Part shown: positions 32,746-40,793 of the stretch, piece by piece | Position numbering within the stretch: the stretch's first letter is position 1 | Layout of the letters: each line of letters opens with the position of its first letter | DNA from: Leifsonia sp. Root1293 | GTDB lineage: Bacteria > Actinomycetota > Actinomycetes > Actinomycetales > Microbacteriaceae | Direction: 5' to 3' | Length of the DNA stretch: 64,000 nt | NCBI RefSeq assembly: GCF_001425325.1 | Contig: NZ_LMEH01000002.1 | Location: 803,248-867,247 of the forward strand | Notes under the pieces: generated by a model | Databases searched by the model: none | What the model was told of the DNA's origin: nothing | The model's input: the letters and a program-made list of their open reading frames with translations, nothing else | Position numbers and translations under genes: made by a program

Positions 32746-34059
32746 TCAGCCCAGAAGGCCCACGAGACGCGGGACCCGCAGGTCGACCCAGACCAAGCGG
32801 TGGTCGCTGCTCGGGAAGGGGAAGACTCCGGTGAGCGCAGACAGCGGGTCGGACTGCGTCGGCCAGAAGACACCGGCGTCGCGCACCTGCAGCAGTCCGC
32901 GCGACGGCAGCACGTAGTCGGCGCGGAGGTTGCCCGGGGCCGTGTCGGCGAAGTCGGCGGTGTCGTACTTCGGGTCGCCCAGATGGGTGGCGTTCGCGCC
33001 CCCCTGCAGCGCTGCAGCCTCGGGCGCACCAGCGGAGGTCGGCTTCGGATCGGTGATGCGCCAGTTGTCGAGCAGTTGCTGGATGGCGCTGTCGACCGAG
33101 TCGCCGTCGAGCGGGTCTGCGTTCTGGTCGCCCAGGATGACGAAGGGCGACAGCGGTGACAGGCCGCCGCGCTTTCCGGCGTCGTCGGTGATGTAGCGGC
33201 TCTTCAGCGGCGAGATGTAGTCGGCCCAGAACCGGATCTCATCGTGGTTGCGGCGGCCGTTCCGGTCTTCCGGCCCGTCGAAGGTGGGCGGGGTCGGGTG
33301 AGCGGCGAGCACGTGCACCGTCGCCCTGCCGACCTTCACGGGCACGTCCCAGTGCGACTTGCTCGAGAGCCGCACCACCTTCAGTTCCTCCGGAGAGTAC
33401 CAGTCGTTCGCCTCCGGGGTGGCCGGGTCGTCGGGGAGCAGGGCGCCGGGCATGTCCTTCCAGAGGAACTTCTGGAAGGTGCGCACCTTGTCGGTGACGA
33501 TCGGGAACTTCGACAGGATGGCCATGCCGTACTGCCCCTCGAACACCCCGAAGCCGAAGGCGTCGTCTCCGCCGCCGACGGTGCCGTCGTTGTTGAGGTC
33601 GTAGCCGCTGGGTATGCCGGTGTTCGACGGAGCCGTGTACGCGTACGGGTAGTCGACCGGGTTCGCACCGTTCTGGCCGACGGCCAGGTAATTGCTGCGG
33701 AAGGCGTCGGTGGCCCGGCCATCCGGAACGTAGTCGAATTCGTTCAGGAGCACGATGTCGGGGTTCGCGCGCTGGATGATCTCGGCCACCGTACGCGCCT
33801 GCTCGTTGGTGCCCGTGGCGAGGTCGGCCTCGAGCTGGCCGGGTGCGGCGCGGTTGAGCGAGAGGTTGAAGGTGGCGATGCGCAGGTTCGTCGCCGTGGG
33901 GAGGCCGGATGCGGCCGCGGCCGCCGCGCTCTGGGTCGAGGTCGAGGTCGAGGTCGATGGCACGGCGGCACTGGCCGCGCCGACTCCGACGGTCGCTGTG
34001 AGCAGGCCGCCGACGAGGGTGGCGGCGATGGCGATCGGGATCGAACGGGTGACGGGCAT
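32746..34059 (-). CDS. Secreted endonuclease/exonuclease/phosphatase-family protein
   Basis: A 437-residue secreted protein. The signal peptide ends near residue 33 (IAIAATLVGGLLTATVGVGA), followed by a Ser/Thr/Ala linker. The EEP domain contains NLRIATFNLSLN, DIVLLNEFDYVP (metal-binding Glu), VHVLAAHPTPPTFDGPE, PFVILGDQNADP and the terminal FPSSDHRLVWVDL (Asp-His pair). These residues fit a metal-dependent phosphodiesterase acting on nucleic acid or phytate/phospholipid outside the cell. AAGGAGTCAGC precedes the ATG. Confidence 0.88.
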   Translation of the reverse strand: MPVTRSIPIAIAATLVGGLLTATVGVGAASAAVPSTSTSTSTQSAAAAAASGLPTATNLRIATFNLSLNRAAPGQLEADLATGTNEQARTVAEIIQRANPDIVLLNEFDYVPDGRATDAFRSNYLAVGQNGANPVDYPYAYTAPSNTGIPSGYDLNNDGTVGGGDDAFGFGVFEGQYGMAILSKFPIVTDKVRTFQKFLWKDMPGALLPDDPATPEANDWYSPEELKVVRLSSKSHWDVPVKVGRATVHVLAAHPTPPTFDGPEDRNGRRNHDEIRFWADYISPLKSRYITDDAGKRGGLSPLSPFVILGDQNADPLDGDSVDSAIQQLLDNWRITDPKPTSAGAPEAAALQGGANATHLGDPKYDTADFADTAPGNLRADYVLPSRGLLQVRDAGVFWPTQSDPLSALTGVFPFPSSDHRLVWVDLRVPRLVGLLG

Positions 34060-34182
34060 GCTGACTCCTTCGTGGGCGATGCGACAGGAGTGACGCGTGC
34101 GGTTCACCCCCGTCCCCCAAACTAGGGGTCTCCGGTGACGAGCGGAAGAACCCGAGGTGACAGGTCGCTCGGCCGGTCGCGC

Positions 34183-35421
34183 TCAGCCGCGCCCCGCCCA
34201 CGGGTCGTAGTCGACCTCGAGTGGAGCCTGCTCGGGGCGCAGATCCTCCGGAACATGCTGGAGGTTCACCCTGATGCGGTACCAGAGCGAACTCGATCCG
34301 CGCATGCCGTCGACGAGTTCATCGGCCGGCTCGAGGTGCGGGACGACATCCGGATGCCGTGCCTTCCACGTCTCGAGACCCGCGAGGGCTTCGTCCTTGG
34401 TCTTCGCTCGCGCGATCTCGATGAGCGGCATCGACGGCTGTCGGCGACCGGAGGATTCCGCGCCGTCGCCCTTGGCGGTCGCCGGAGCCTTCTCGGCCGG
34501 GCCGAGTTGCTCGGCCAGTGCGAGCAGCGCGTCGAGGCTGCCGGCAGCTCCGTCGATGCCGGCAGCGACGTCTCCGCGTTCGGCGAACCGGGTGAGCATG
34601 GTGGCGACGGTGAACTCATCGGGTCGTCGATCGCGCACCTCCTCCCACGTGAGGGGAGTCGACACCCGAGCGTCGGGCAGGGCGCGGATCGAGTAGGCGG
34701 AAGCGACAGTGCGGTCCTTCGCGTTCTGATTGAAGTCGACGAAGACGCTCGCTCCCCGTTCCTCCTTCCACCAGTGTGCCGACGCGAGCCCCGGAGCCCG
34801 GTTCTCGACCTCGCGGGCCAGCGTCTCCGCGGCCAGGCGCACCTCGCGATAGCTCCATTTCGGCTCGATCCGCACGTTGATGTGCAGGCCTCGCGACCCG
34901 CTCGTCTTCGGCCAGCCGACGAGCCCGCAGTCCTCCAGCACGTCGCGGGCGACGAAGGCGACGTCGACGATCTGCGTCCAGTCGACGCCGGGCATCGGGT
35001 CGAGGTCGACGCGCAGTTCGTCGGGGTGATCGAGGTCCCATGCGCGCACCGGATGGGGGTTGAGGTCGATGCACCCCAGGTTGATCACCCAGGCCAGAGA
35101 GGCGGCATCCGTCACCACGACCTCCTCGGCCGACGTTCCGGACGCGTAGTGGAGTGTCGTGGTCTCGATCCACGGCGGGCGGGACTCGGGGGCTCGCTTC
35201 TGGAAGAAGGCCTCCTTATCGATTCCCTTGACGAAGCGCTTGAGCACCATGGGGCGGTCGGCTGCTCCGCGCAGGGCGCCGTCGGCCACGTCCAGGTAGT
35301 ACTGGACGAGGTCGAGCTTGGTGAGCCCCGGTTCTGGAAAGACGATCTTGTCGGGGTGACTGATGCGCACCTCACGCCCGTCGATCTCGAGCGTGGTCGC
35401 GTCGTCCTTGGCCGCGTTCAT
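34183..35421 (-). CDS. LigD-type DNA polymerase/primase domain protein
   Basis: A 412-residue protein of the archaeo-eukaryotic primase-polymerase type found in LigD. ISHPDKIVFPEPGLTKLDLV opens the domain, LRVDLDPMPGVDW carries the catalytic aspartates, SGSRGLHINVRI the conserved SGxxGxH motif, and PLTWEEVRDRRPDEFT the C-terminal part. It has no ligase or nuclease domain, so it would act as a stand-alone non-homologous end-joining polymerase. No Ku or LigD ligase is in the window. TAGCAT lies 7 nt before the ATG (leaderless pattern). Confidence 0.88.
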   Translation of the reverse strand: MNAAKDDATTLEIDGREVRISHPDKIVFPEPGLTKLDLVQYYLDVADGALRGAADRPMVLKRFVKGIDKEAFFQKRAPESRPPWIETTTLHYASGTSAEEVVVTDAASLAWVINLGCIDLNPHPVRAWDLDHPDELRVDLDPMPGVDWTQIVDVAFVARDVLEDCGLVGWPKTSGSRGLHINVRIEPKWSYREVRLAAETLAREVENRAPGLASAHWWKEERGASVFVDFNQNAKDRTVASAYSIRALPDARVSTPLTWEEVRDRRPDEFTVATMLTRFAERGDVAAGIDGAAGSLDALLALAEQLGPAEKAPATAKGDGAESSGRRQPSMPLIEIARAKTKDEALAGLETWKARHPDVVPHLEPADELVDGMRGSSSLWYRIRVNLQHVPEDLRPEQAPLEVDYDPWAGRG

Positions 35422-35492
35422 GCTGGCGATGCTACGCGCGGGTCGGCCGTCGCGCGAGGAATCGATGCGGGCTGGGGTCGGTTGCATTCGAC

Positions 35493-36530
35493 ATGAGAGC
35501 AATCGTCTACACCCAGACCGGCGACTCGTCGGTGCTCGAATCGACCGAACGTGAGATTGCGGAACCGGGTCCCGGCGAGATCCGGGTGCGGGTCATGGTC
35601 TCGGGCGTGAATCCCACGGATTGGAAGACGCGTCGCGGGTCGAATGCAGCGCCATCCGGGGTCGAGAGCGTTCCCAACCAGGATGGCGCCGGCATCGTGG
35701 ACGCGGTCGGTCCCGGCGTCGACGGATTCGCCGTCGGCGACCGCGTCTGGCTCGGAATCTCGGCATGGCAGCGGCCAGCATCCGGAACCGCCCAGGAGTA
35801 CACGATCACCCTGGCTTCGCGGGCATTCCCGCTGCCGGATGCGGTGAGCTTCGAGGAGGGCGCTGCGTTCGGCGTACCCGCCGTGACCGCGCATCGCGCA
35901 CTGACCGTCGCCGAGGACGGACCCGCGCAGCTCGCGCCGGGCGCCCTCGCCGGACGTGTGGTGCTCGTCGCTGGTGGAGCGGGCGCCGTCGGACATGCGG
36001 CCGTCCAGCTCGCTCGGTGGGCCGGCGCCACCGTGATCACCACAGTGAGCGGATCCGACAAGGCGGCGCTGGCCACTGCAGCCGGAGCGCACCACGTCGT
36101 CAGCTATCGGGATCCGGATGCCGAGGAGCAGATCCGCGGGCTCGCTCCCGACGGCGTCGACATCGTGGTGGAGGTCGCGGCCGGCGCCAATGCGGCGCTC
36201 GACCAGGCTGTGACGCATTCGCGCTCCACCATCGCGAGCTACGGCAACGATGGTGGTGTGCCGCTCACCATCGAGTTCGGGCGAGCGATCTCGCTCAACC
36301 TGCGCTACCAGTTCGTGCTGATCTACACGATGGGCGCCGAGGCATGGGTCGCGGCGGGTTCCGCCATCACCGCGGCTGCCGCCGACAGCGCGTTGGGCAT
36401 CGGCGATGAGACGGGGCTGCCCGTGCACCGGTATGCCCTCGAGCAGACCGCGGAGGCGCACGACGCCGTCGAGGGTGGCGTCGTCGGCAAGGTGCTGATC
36501 GCGGTGGGCGACGAGCGCCGCCCCCGCTGA
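35493..36530 (+). CDS. NADPH:quinone reductase-like zinc-free MDR protein
   Basis: A 345-residue medium-chain dehydrogenase/reductase of the quinone oxidoreductase type. It has the GroES-like N domain (MRAIVYTQTGDSSVLESTER, VMVSGVNPTDWKTRRG, PNQDGAGIVDAVGPGVDGF) and a Rossmann domain with GRVVLVAGGAGAVGHAAVQL. Zinc ligands are absent. The gene is divergent from the LigD-like gene by 71 bp. Its last codons and TGA lie in an inverted R1 repeat. Confidence 0.9.
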   Translation: MRAIVYTQTGDSSVLESTEREIAEPGPGEIRVRVMVSGVNPTDWKTRRGSNAAPSGVESVPNQDGAGIVDAVGPGVDGFAVGDRVWLGISAWQRPASGTAQEYTITLASRAFPLPDAVSFEEGAAFGVPAVTAHRALTVAEDGPAQLAPGALAGRVVLVAGGAGAVGHAAVQLARWAGATVITTVSGSDKAALATAAGAHHVVSYRDPDAEEQIRGLAPDGVDIVVEVAAGANAALDQAVTHSRSTIASYGNDGGVPLTIEFGRAISLNLRYQFVLIYTMGAEAWVAAGSAITAAAADSALGIGDETGLPVHRYALEQTAEAHDAVEGGVVGKVLIAVGDERRPR

Positions 36531-36611
36531 TCGAGTAGCGACCGAGCGCAGCCGCCTCCCCCCCCGCTGATCGAGTAGCGACCGAGCGCAGCGAGGACGC
36601 GTATCGAGATC
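36523..36611 (-). repeat. R1 repeats in inverse orientation
   Basis: Two R1 copies on the minus strand (CCGCTGATCGAGTAGCGACC at 36525 and 36565), ending GCGTATCGAGATC. The first copy begins inside the quinone reductase gene and supplies its stop (CGC TGA). Confidence 0.88.
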
Positions 36612-36658
36612 ATCGTCGAGGCTCGCCGCTACTCAGGTCGGCGCGGCAGCTGAAACAT

Positions 36659-36754
36659 GGTCTCGATACGGCTGCTCGCTGCGCTCGCGGCCTACTCGAC
36701 CAGCGGTGGGGCGGGAGCGTTGCGGTCGGGACCTGCCTAGTCGACCGGCGGTGG
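36659..36754 (+). repeat. R1 repeat plus fragment
   Basis: A forward R1 copy (GGTCTCGATACGGCTGCTCG ... CTACTCGACCAGCGG, 36659-36706) followed by a fragment, CTAGTCGACCGGCGGTGG (36737-36754). With the inverted copies upstream it forms a head-to-head pair capable of folding into a long hairpin. Confidence 0.8.
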
Positions 36755-36804
36755 TGGGGGCGAGAGCTTCCCGCCTGACCGACCGGCGGCTGTAGCGTTG
36801 GGGC

Positions 36805-37614
36805 GTGTCCGAGATCCAGCCTGCGCGGCCCGATCGTGCCGCGCCCGACCTGGCTGTTCTGCCGGTATTGATCACTGTGCCGGCCGGCACGATCGAACTG
36901 CGCGACGCGCGCTCGGAGACAGCGCGCAGCGTCGAGCTGCAATCCTTCGAGATCGGCCGGACTGCTGTGACCGCGGCGGAGTGGGCGGCGGTGGCCAGAC
37001 CGGTTCCCCGCGTCGACGACCCGGTGCCACAGCATCCGGTCACCTGGTTCGAGGCGGTGAACTGGTGCAACGGGGCGTCGGATGCCGCGGGCCTGCGACG
37101 CGCCTACGTCGTCGACGGCGGCCGGGTTAGCTGGGACGGGAGCGCCGACGGCTTCAGGCTGCCGACGGAAGCGGAGTGGGAGTTCGCTGCTCGAGCGGGC
37201 TCCACGGGGCCACGGTACGGCTCGCTCGATGAGATCGCGTGGTCGAGCCTCGATGACATTGCCGGCCCGCAGCCTGTGGCAGGCAAGGCGCCGAATGCGT
37301 TCGGACTCTTCGACACCATCGGCAACGTGTGGGAGTGGTGCTGGGACTATGCCGATACTGCCCGATACGGCGATTATCGTTCCCTGCGCGGCGGCGGGTG
37401 GGCCGATCGGGAGTGGAGTCTGAGGGCATCCGTGCGCCGCGGGAGTGCTCCGGATGCCGTGCTCGAAGACGTCGGCTTCCGTGTTGCGCGCGGGGTCGTC
37501 GGATCGCCCGGCGGCAGCGAGGCACAGGGCTGGTCGGACCGAGCCGATCGCAAGCGCGCCGACGTGCGCGGGCCGCGCCCGGTCGGGTGGACACCGCTGC
37601 GATTCGAGGGCTGA
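36805..37614 (+). CDS. FGE/SUMF1-fold protein lacking the catalytic cysteines
   Basis: A 269-residue protein with the formylglycine-generating enzyme fold: HPVTWFEAVNWCNGASDAAG, GFRLPTEAEWEFAARAGSTG, GLFDTIGNVWEWCWDYADTA and SLRGGGWADREWSLRASVRR are all typical, ending VGFRVARG. The active-site cysteine pair of true FGE, expected in the last segment, is replaced (WADREW, RRGS), so it should not make formylglycine. Related folds act as EgtB-like enzymes or as ligand-binding domains. TAGCGT lies 6 nt before the GTG start. Confidence 0.82.
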   Translation: MSEIQPARPDRAAPDLAVLPVLITVPAGTIELRDARSETARSVELQSFEIGRTAVTAAEWAAVARPVPRVDDPVPQHPVTWFEAVNWCNGASDAAGLRRAYVVDGGRVSWDGSADGFRLPTEAEWEFAARAGSTGPRYGSLDEIAWSSLDDIAGPQPVAGKAPNAFGLFDTIGNVWEWCWDYADTARYGDYRSLRGGGWADREWSLRASVRRGSAPDAVLEDVGFRVARGVVGSPGGSEAQGWSDRADRKRADVRGPRPVGWTPLRFEG

Positions 37615-37620
37615 CGGCCG

Positions 37621-37662
37621 GTGCGTTTCGGCCGCGGACTGCGTCCGGGCCTCACTGAACGG
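37621..37662 (+). repeat. R2 intergenic repeat, single copy
   Basis: GTGCGTTTCGGCCGCGGACT followed by GCGTCCGGGCCTCACTGAAC, starting 7 bp after the FGE-fold gene and ending 18 bp before the convergent gene's stop. Confidence 0.85.
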
Positions 37663-37680
37663 GCGAGAGGGCGGGTGCTC

Positions 37681-39885
37681 CTACGGCTCGATCCAGTCGG
37701 GATCGCCACCGGTCCCGGCACGAGGTCCCGACGCGGGCGGCGGCGCCAGACCCGGCTCGGGGACGACCTCACCGGTGTCGCCAGGCTCACCCACCTCACC
37801 CGTCGCGCCCGGGTCAGCAGGGTCAGTCGGTTCACCCGTCTCGCCAGCCTCACCCAGATCGCCGGAGCCGTTCTGCGGCTCGACCCGCCTGACGGAGGCA
37901 TCCGTCGGCGTCCAGTCGGTGCGGAGGCGATCCGCCCAGGTCGTGAACGCGGCGTCGCCGGTGAGTCTCGCGAGGGTGTCGAGTTGCCACGAGTGGATCA
38001 CGTGGTAGGTCTGGTTCTGCCAGAGCGGGCTGTGACAGTAGGTGACCTGCACGCAGTAGTACGACACCCCGCCCTTCACGCGGACGAGCGGCATCATCCG
38101 CTCGAGCACGGTGGTTCCTCCTCCGGTGAAGTAGCGCGCGGTCTCGGGGTTGCCGGTGTAGCGCCAGTAGTCGTACAGGCCGAACATCGCGAAGATCTGC
38201 CCGTTGAGCACGAGCAGTGGCGGCTGATCTCCGGCGTACTCCTCGAAGTAGAGGTGGTTGTCGATGACGAGTGACGACGACGGCGCCGAGCCCGACTTCG
38301 CCTGGGCGAAGCTCGTCCAGGTGCGGTCGGCCGCGGTGCTCCAGCGCTTGTCGCCCGTCTGCTGGGCGAGCCGCACGAACAGGGACAGGGCCTGACCCTG
38401 CGCCATGCCCGAGTACCACGGCGCCGAGATGGTGCGCTCGTAGTAGGTCCACGGGAAGGAGTAGGGGTACCACCAGCCGCCGTCGCGCACCGTGTGCATG
38501 TCGATGAGCCGCTGGCCGTGTCGCACGGCGCGGTCGAGCCAGACCTTCTTGCCCGTGCGCTTGTATTCCATGAGCGCCGAGATCCCGTACTGCGCGTAGG
38601 CGACCGGGTGATCCGCCCGCGCGCCGGTGTCGCGGCGCAGGTAGATGCGCAATCCTGTCGAGTCGAGCTTGATCGAGGGGTCGGCGACGTTCACCGGCGG
38701 ACGATCCGAGTACGGAACGGCAGCCTTGGCGTTCAGAGTCCAGGGCGAGAGGGCCCAGCTGGTGAGCGGCTGGTCGGTGACGGGATAGACGCAACGGACG
38801 TTCGACGCGGCCGTGTTCGACACCACGGCCGTGCCGCCCAGCACCACGGCACTCGTGGCGCCGACGGAGTCGATGGCATCGCCGACTGCTGGATGCACGC
38901 AGTCGCGCGGAGAGACGTTCAGGGGCGCTGCGAGCCGGCCCGCCAGGGCGGCCGCGGCGAGGGCGTCGGGGAAGTCGAGCCCTGTGGCGAGGAACGTGGT
39001 CGAGGAGGATCCGGCCGGGAAGTACGCCTGGTTGACCAGCGCTGCGGTGTCGTAGCGGGTCGTACCGCCGTAGCGCTTCACCGCATATCCCGCCTTCTGC
39101 AGCTGCCGACGGATGCCGTCGCTCACCGCACCTGTTCCGCCGGCGATGGCGACCGAGGTGACACCCAGCTTCGCCAGAGCGGCCATCGTCGCCGGGGGAA
39201 CCGTGGACACCGCGCCGTCGACGAGCACGACGGGCGCGCGCATGGCGCCGGCGGCTCCCGAGGCGGCGAGAGCGTCGGGGAAGGTGCGGCCCGTCGCGAT
39301 GATCGCGTGCTCGGAGCGTGTGAAGGCCGCCTTGAGGATCGCGAGACCGGTGGCGTACCTGTCGGCACCGGCGAGACGCTTCGTGGGGGCCAGCCGGCCG
39401 AGTGCCGTGGCCACGGTCGCCGACACGGCGCCGGTTCCTCCGACGACCCGGATGGCGGCGGGCCGCAGTCGCTTCAGCTCGGCCATCACCGCGCTCGGCA
39501 GGCTGGTGGGGGCCGTCAGGAGGAGCGGTCCGCCCGCCAGTGCTGCTGCCGATGCCGCCGACAGGGCGTCGGGGAAGTCGGCTCCGGAGGCCACGTAGAC
39601 CACGGGCACCCCGGGCGCGTACCGCTTCGACACCGCGACAGCGGTCTCGTAACGCGAGGCGCCGCTCAGCCGGGTGATGCCGGCCGGGAACGGTGCGGGC
39701 GGCGCGGATGCAGCGGACGCAGGTGCGGCGGATGCCGACGAACCCGAGGTGGCCGGCCACGCGGTCGGCGTCGCGGATGCAGCCGACGAGGCCGGCATCG
39801 CGGCGGCCGGGCCGACGACGGCGAGCTGCGCGACCAGTGTGAGGGCGAACGCGACGACGACGGTGCTGGCAGCGCGTGAACGCAT
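37681..39885 (-). CDS. Cell-wall-binding repeat protein with C5-epimerase-like domain and collagen-like tail
   Basis: A 734-residue secreted protein. A signal peptide (about 1-29) and Ala/Ser linker precede three cell-wall-binding type 2 repeats (about 68-350), each with a SGASRYETA- or AGADRYATG-like motif and GADFPDALSA/GRTFPDALAA/GLDFPDALAA. A D-glucuronyl C5-epimerase-like helical domain follows (about 385-670: AYAQYGISALMEYKRTGKKV, YSFPWTYYERTISAPWYSGM, CHSPLWQNQTYHVIHSWQLD). The tail (about 680-725) has G-x-E-G-x-x repeats such as GEAGETGEP and GEVGEPGDTGE, a collagen-like composition. It probably modifies or binds surface uronate polymer. GGGGGAA precedes the ATG. Confidence 0.85.
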   Translation of the reverse strand: MRSRAASTVVVAFALTLVAQLAVVGPAAAMPASSAASATPTAWPATSGSSASAAPASAASAPPAPFPAGITRLSGASRYETAVAVSKRYAPGVPVVYVASGADFPDALSAASAAALAGGPLLLTAPTSLPSAVMAELKRLRPAAIRVVGGTGAVSATVATALGRLAPTKRLAGADRYATGLAILKAAFTRSEHAIIATGRTFPDALAASGAAGAMRAPVVLVDGAVSTVPPATMAALAKLGVTSVAIAGGTGAVSDGIRRQLQKAGYAVKRYGGTTRYDTAALVNQAYFPAGSSSTTFLATGLDFPDALAAAALAGRLAAPLNVSPRDCVHPAVGDAIDSVGATSAVVLGGTAVVSNTAASNVRCVYPVTDQPLTSWALSPWTLNAKAAVPYSDRPPVNVADPSIKLDSTGLRIYLRRDTGARADHPVAYAQYGISALMEYKRTGKKVWLDRAVRHGQRLIDMHTVRDGGWWYPYSFPWTYYERTISAPWYSGMAQGQALSLFVRLAQQTGDKRWSTAADRTWTSFAQAKSGSAPSSSLVIDNHLYFEEYAGDQPPLLVLNGQIFAMFGLYDYWRYTGNPETARYFTGGGTTVLERMMPLVRVKGGVSYYCVQVTYCHSPLWQNQTYHVIHSWQLDTLARLTGDAAFTTWADRLRTDWTPTDASVRRVEPQNGSGDLGEAGETGEPTDPADPGATGEVGEPGDTGEVVPEPGLAPPPASGPRAGTGGDPDWIEP

Positions 39886-39980
39886 ATGAGAAGTTCCCCC
39901 GGGCGGTACTGGATCGGTCAGAGGCGCTGGCGTCCTCGCGCTGCGACACTAACATCCCGAGTCGCCCGGGGGCGTGCCGG

Positions 39981-40787
39981 TCAGGCCGAGGCGACAGTCG
40001 AGGGCGCCGACGACACCCCCGCTGACGACACCGCCGCCGGCGTCCCCGCCAACCAGTCGACGAACCGCGTCGTGGCCAGGGTCGCTCCCGGCCCCGGCAG
40101 CAGCTCATCCTCCTCGAGCCTCGTGCCGAAGTACTGCGCCAGCGGATCGGCCACGACCTCGCGCGAGTCCTGTCTGATGGCCAGCCCCCGCCGCACGATC
40201 TCCGCGAGCCGGAATCGCTCGGGGCCGGCGAACTCGGTCGTCCCGTTCACCGGCCCGCCGAGGGCGACGGCGGCCGTCGCGGCAGCGACGTCATCCGCCG
40301 CCATCGGCTGGATGAGGGCGTCGGACACACGAACCGCGCCGCGCACGAAGGCGGCATCCGCGATGCTCTGGATGAACTCGAAGAACTGCGTCGCGTGAAC
40401 GAGGGAGAACGGCCGACCGGATGCCCGCACCAGTCGCTCCTGCGCTGCCTTCGCGGCGAAGTAGCCGCCCTCGGTGCGTGCGAGCCTGTCGGTGCCGACG
40501 ACGGACAGCACGACGTGGTGAGCGACCCCTGCCGCCGCCCCGTAGGTGAGCAGATTCAGCGTCGATCCGTAGAAGAATTCGTTCGCCTCGCGTTCGTCGA
40601 GGTAACCGGAGTTCGACACGTCCACCACTGTCTCGACTCCCGTGAGCGCCTCCGCGAGACCCTCGCCGGTGTAGGAGTTGACGCCCGTGGCCCGGGATGC
40701 CGCGATGACGTCGTGACCGCCGGCGCGAAGCAGCGAGACGAGTCGGGTTCCGATGAGGCCGGTGCCGCCGATGACCGCGATGCGCAT
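39981..40787 (-). CDS. NmrA-like NAD(P)-binding protein (first of two paralogues)
   Basis: A 268-residue atypical short-chain dehydrogenase of the NmrA/NAD(P)H-binding type. It starts MRIAVIGGTGLIGTRLVSLL with the Rossmann GGTGLIG. It has VDVSNSGYLDEREANEFFYG, HHVVLSVVGTDRL, GYFAAKAAQERLVRASGRPF and LVHATQFFEFIQSIADAAFV. No YxxxK active site is evident, so it may be a reductase on an unusual substrate or a redox sensor. It is 6 bp from its close paralogue on the same strand; the two arose by tandem duplication. Confidence 0.85.
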   Translation of the reverse strand: MRIAVIGGTGLIGTRLVSLLRAGGHDVIAASRATGVNSYTGEGLAEALTGVETVVDVSNSGYLDEREANEFFYGSTLNLLTYGAAAGVAHHVVLSVVGTDRLARTEGGYFAAKAAQERLVRASGRPFSLVHATQFFEFIQSIADAAFVRGAVRVSDALIQPMAADDVAAATAAVALGGPVNGTTEFAGPERFRLAEIVRRGLAIRQDSREVVADPLAQYFGTRLEEDELLPGPGATLATTRFVDWLAGTPAAVSSAGVSSAPSTVASA

Positions 40788-40793
40788 GATCGG

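Noticed and set aside
32682..33029. Longer start for the M23 peptidase
   Set aside because: The upstream frame overlaps the 3' end of the secreted phosphodiesterase gene and reads as low-complexity Arg/Pro/Ser sequence; it does not provide a signal peptide either.
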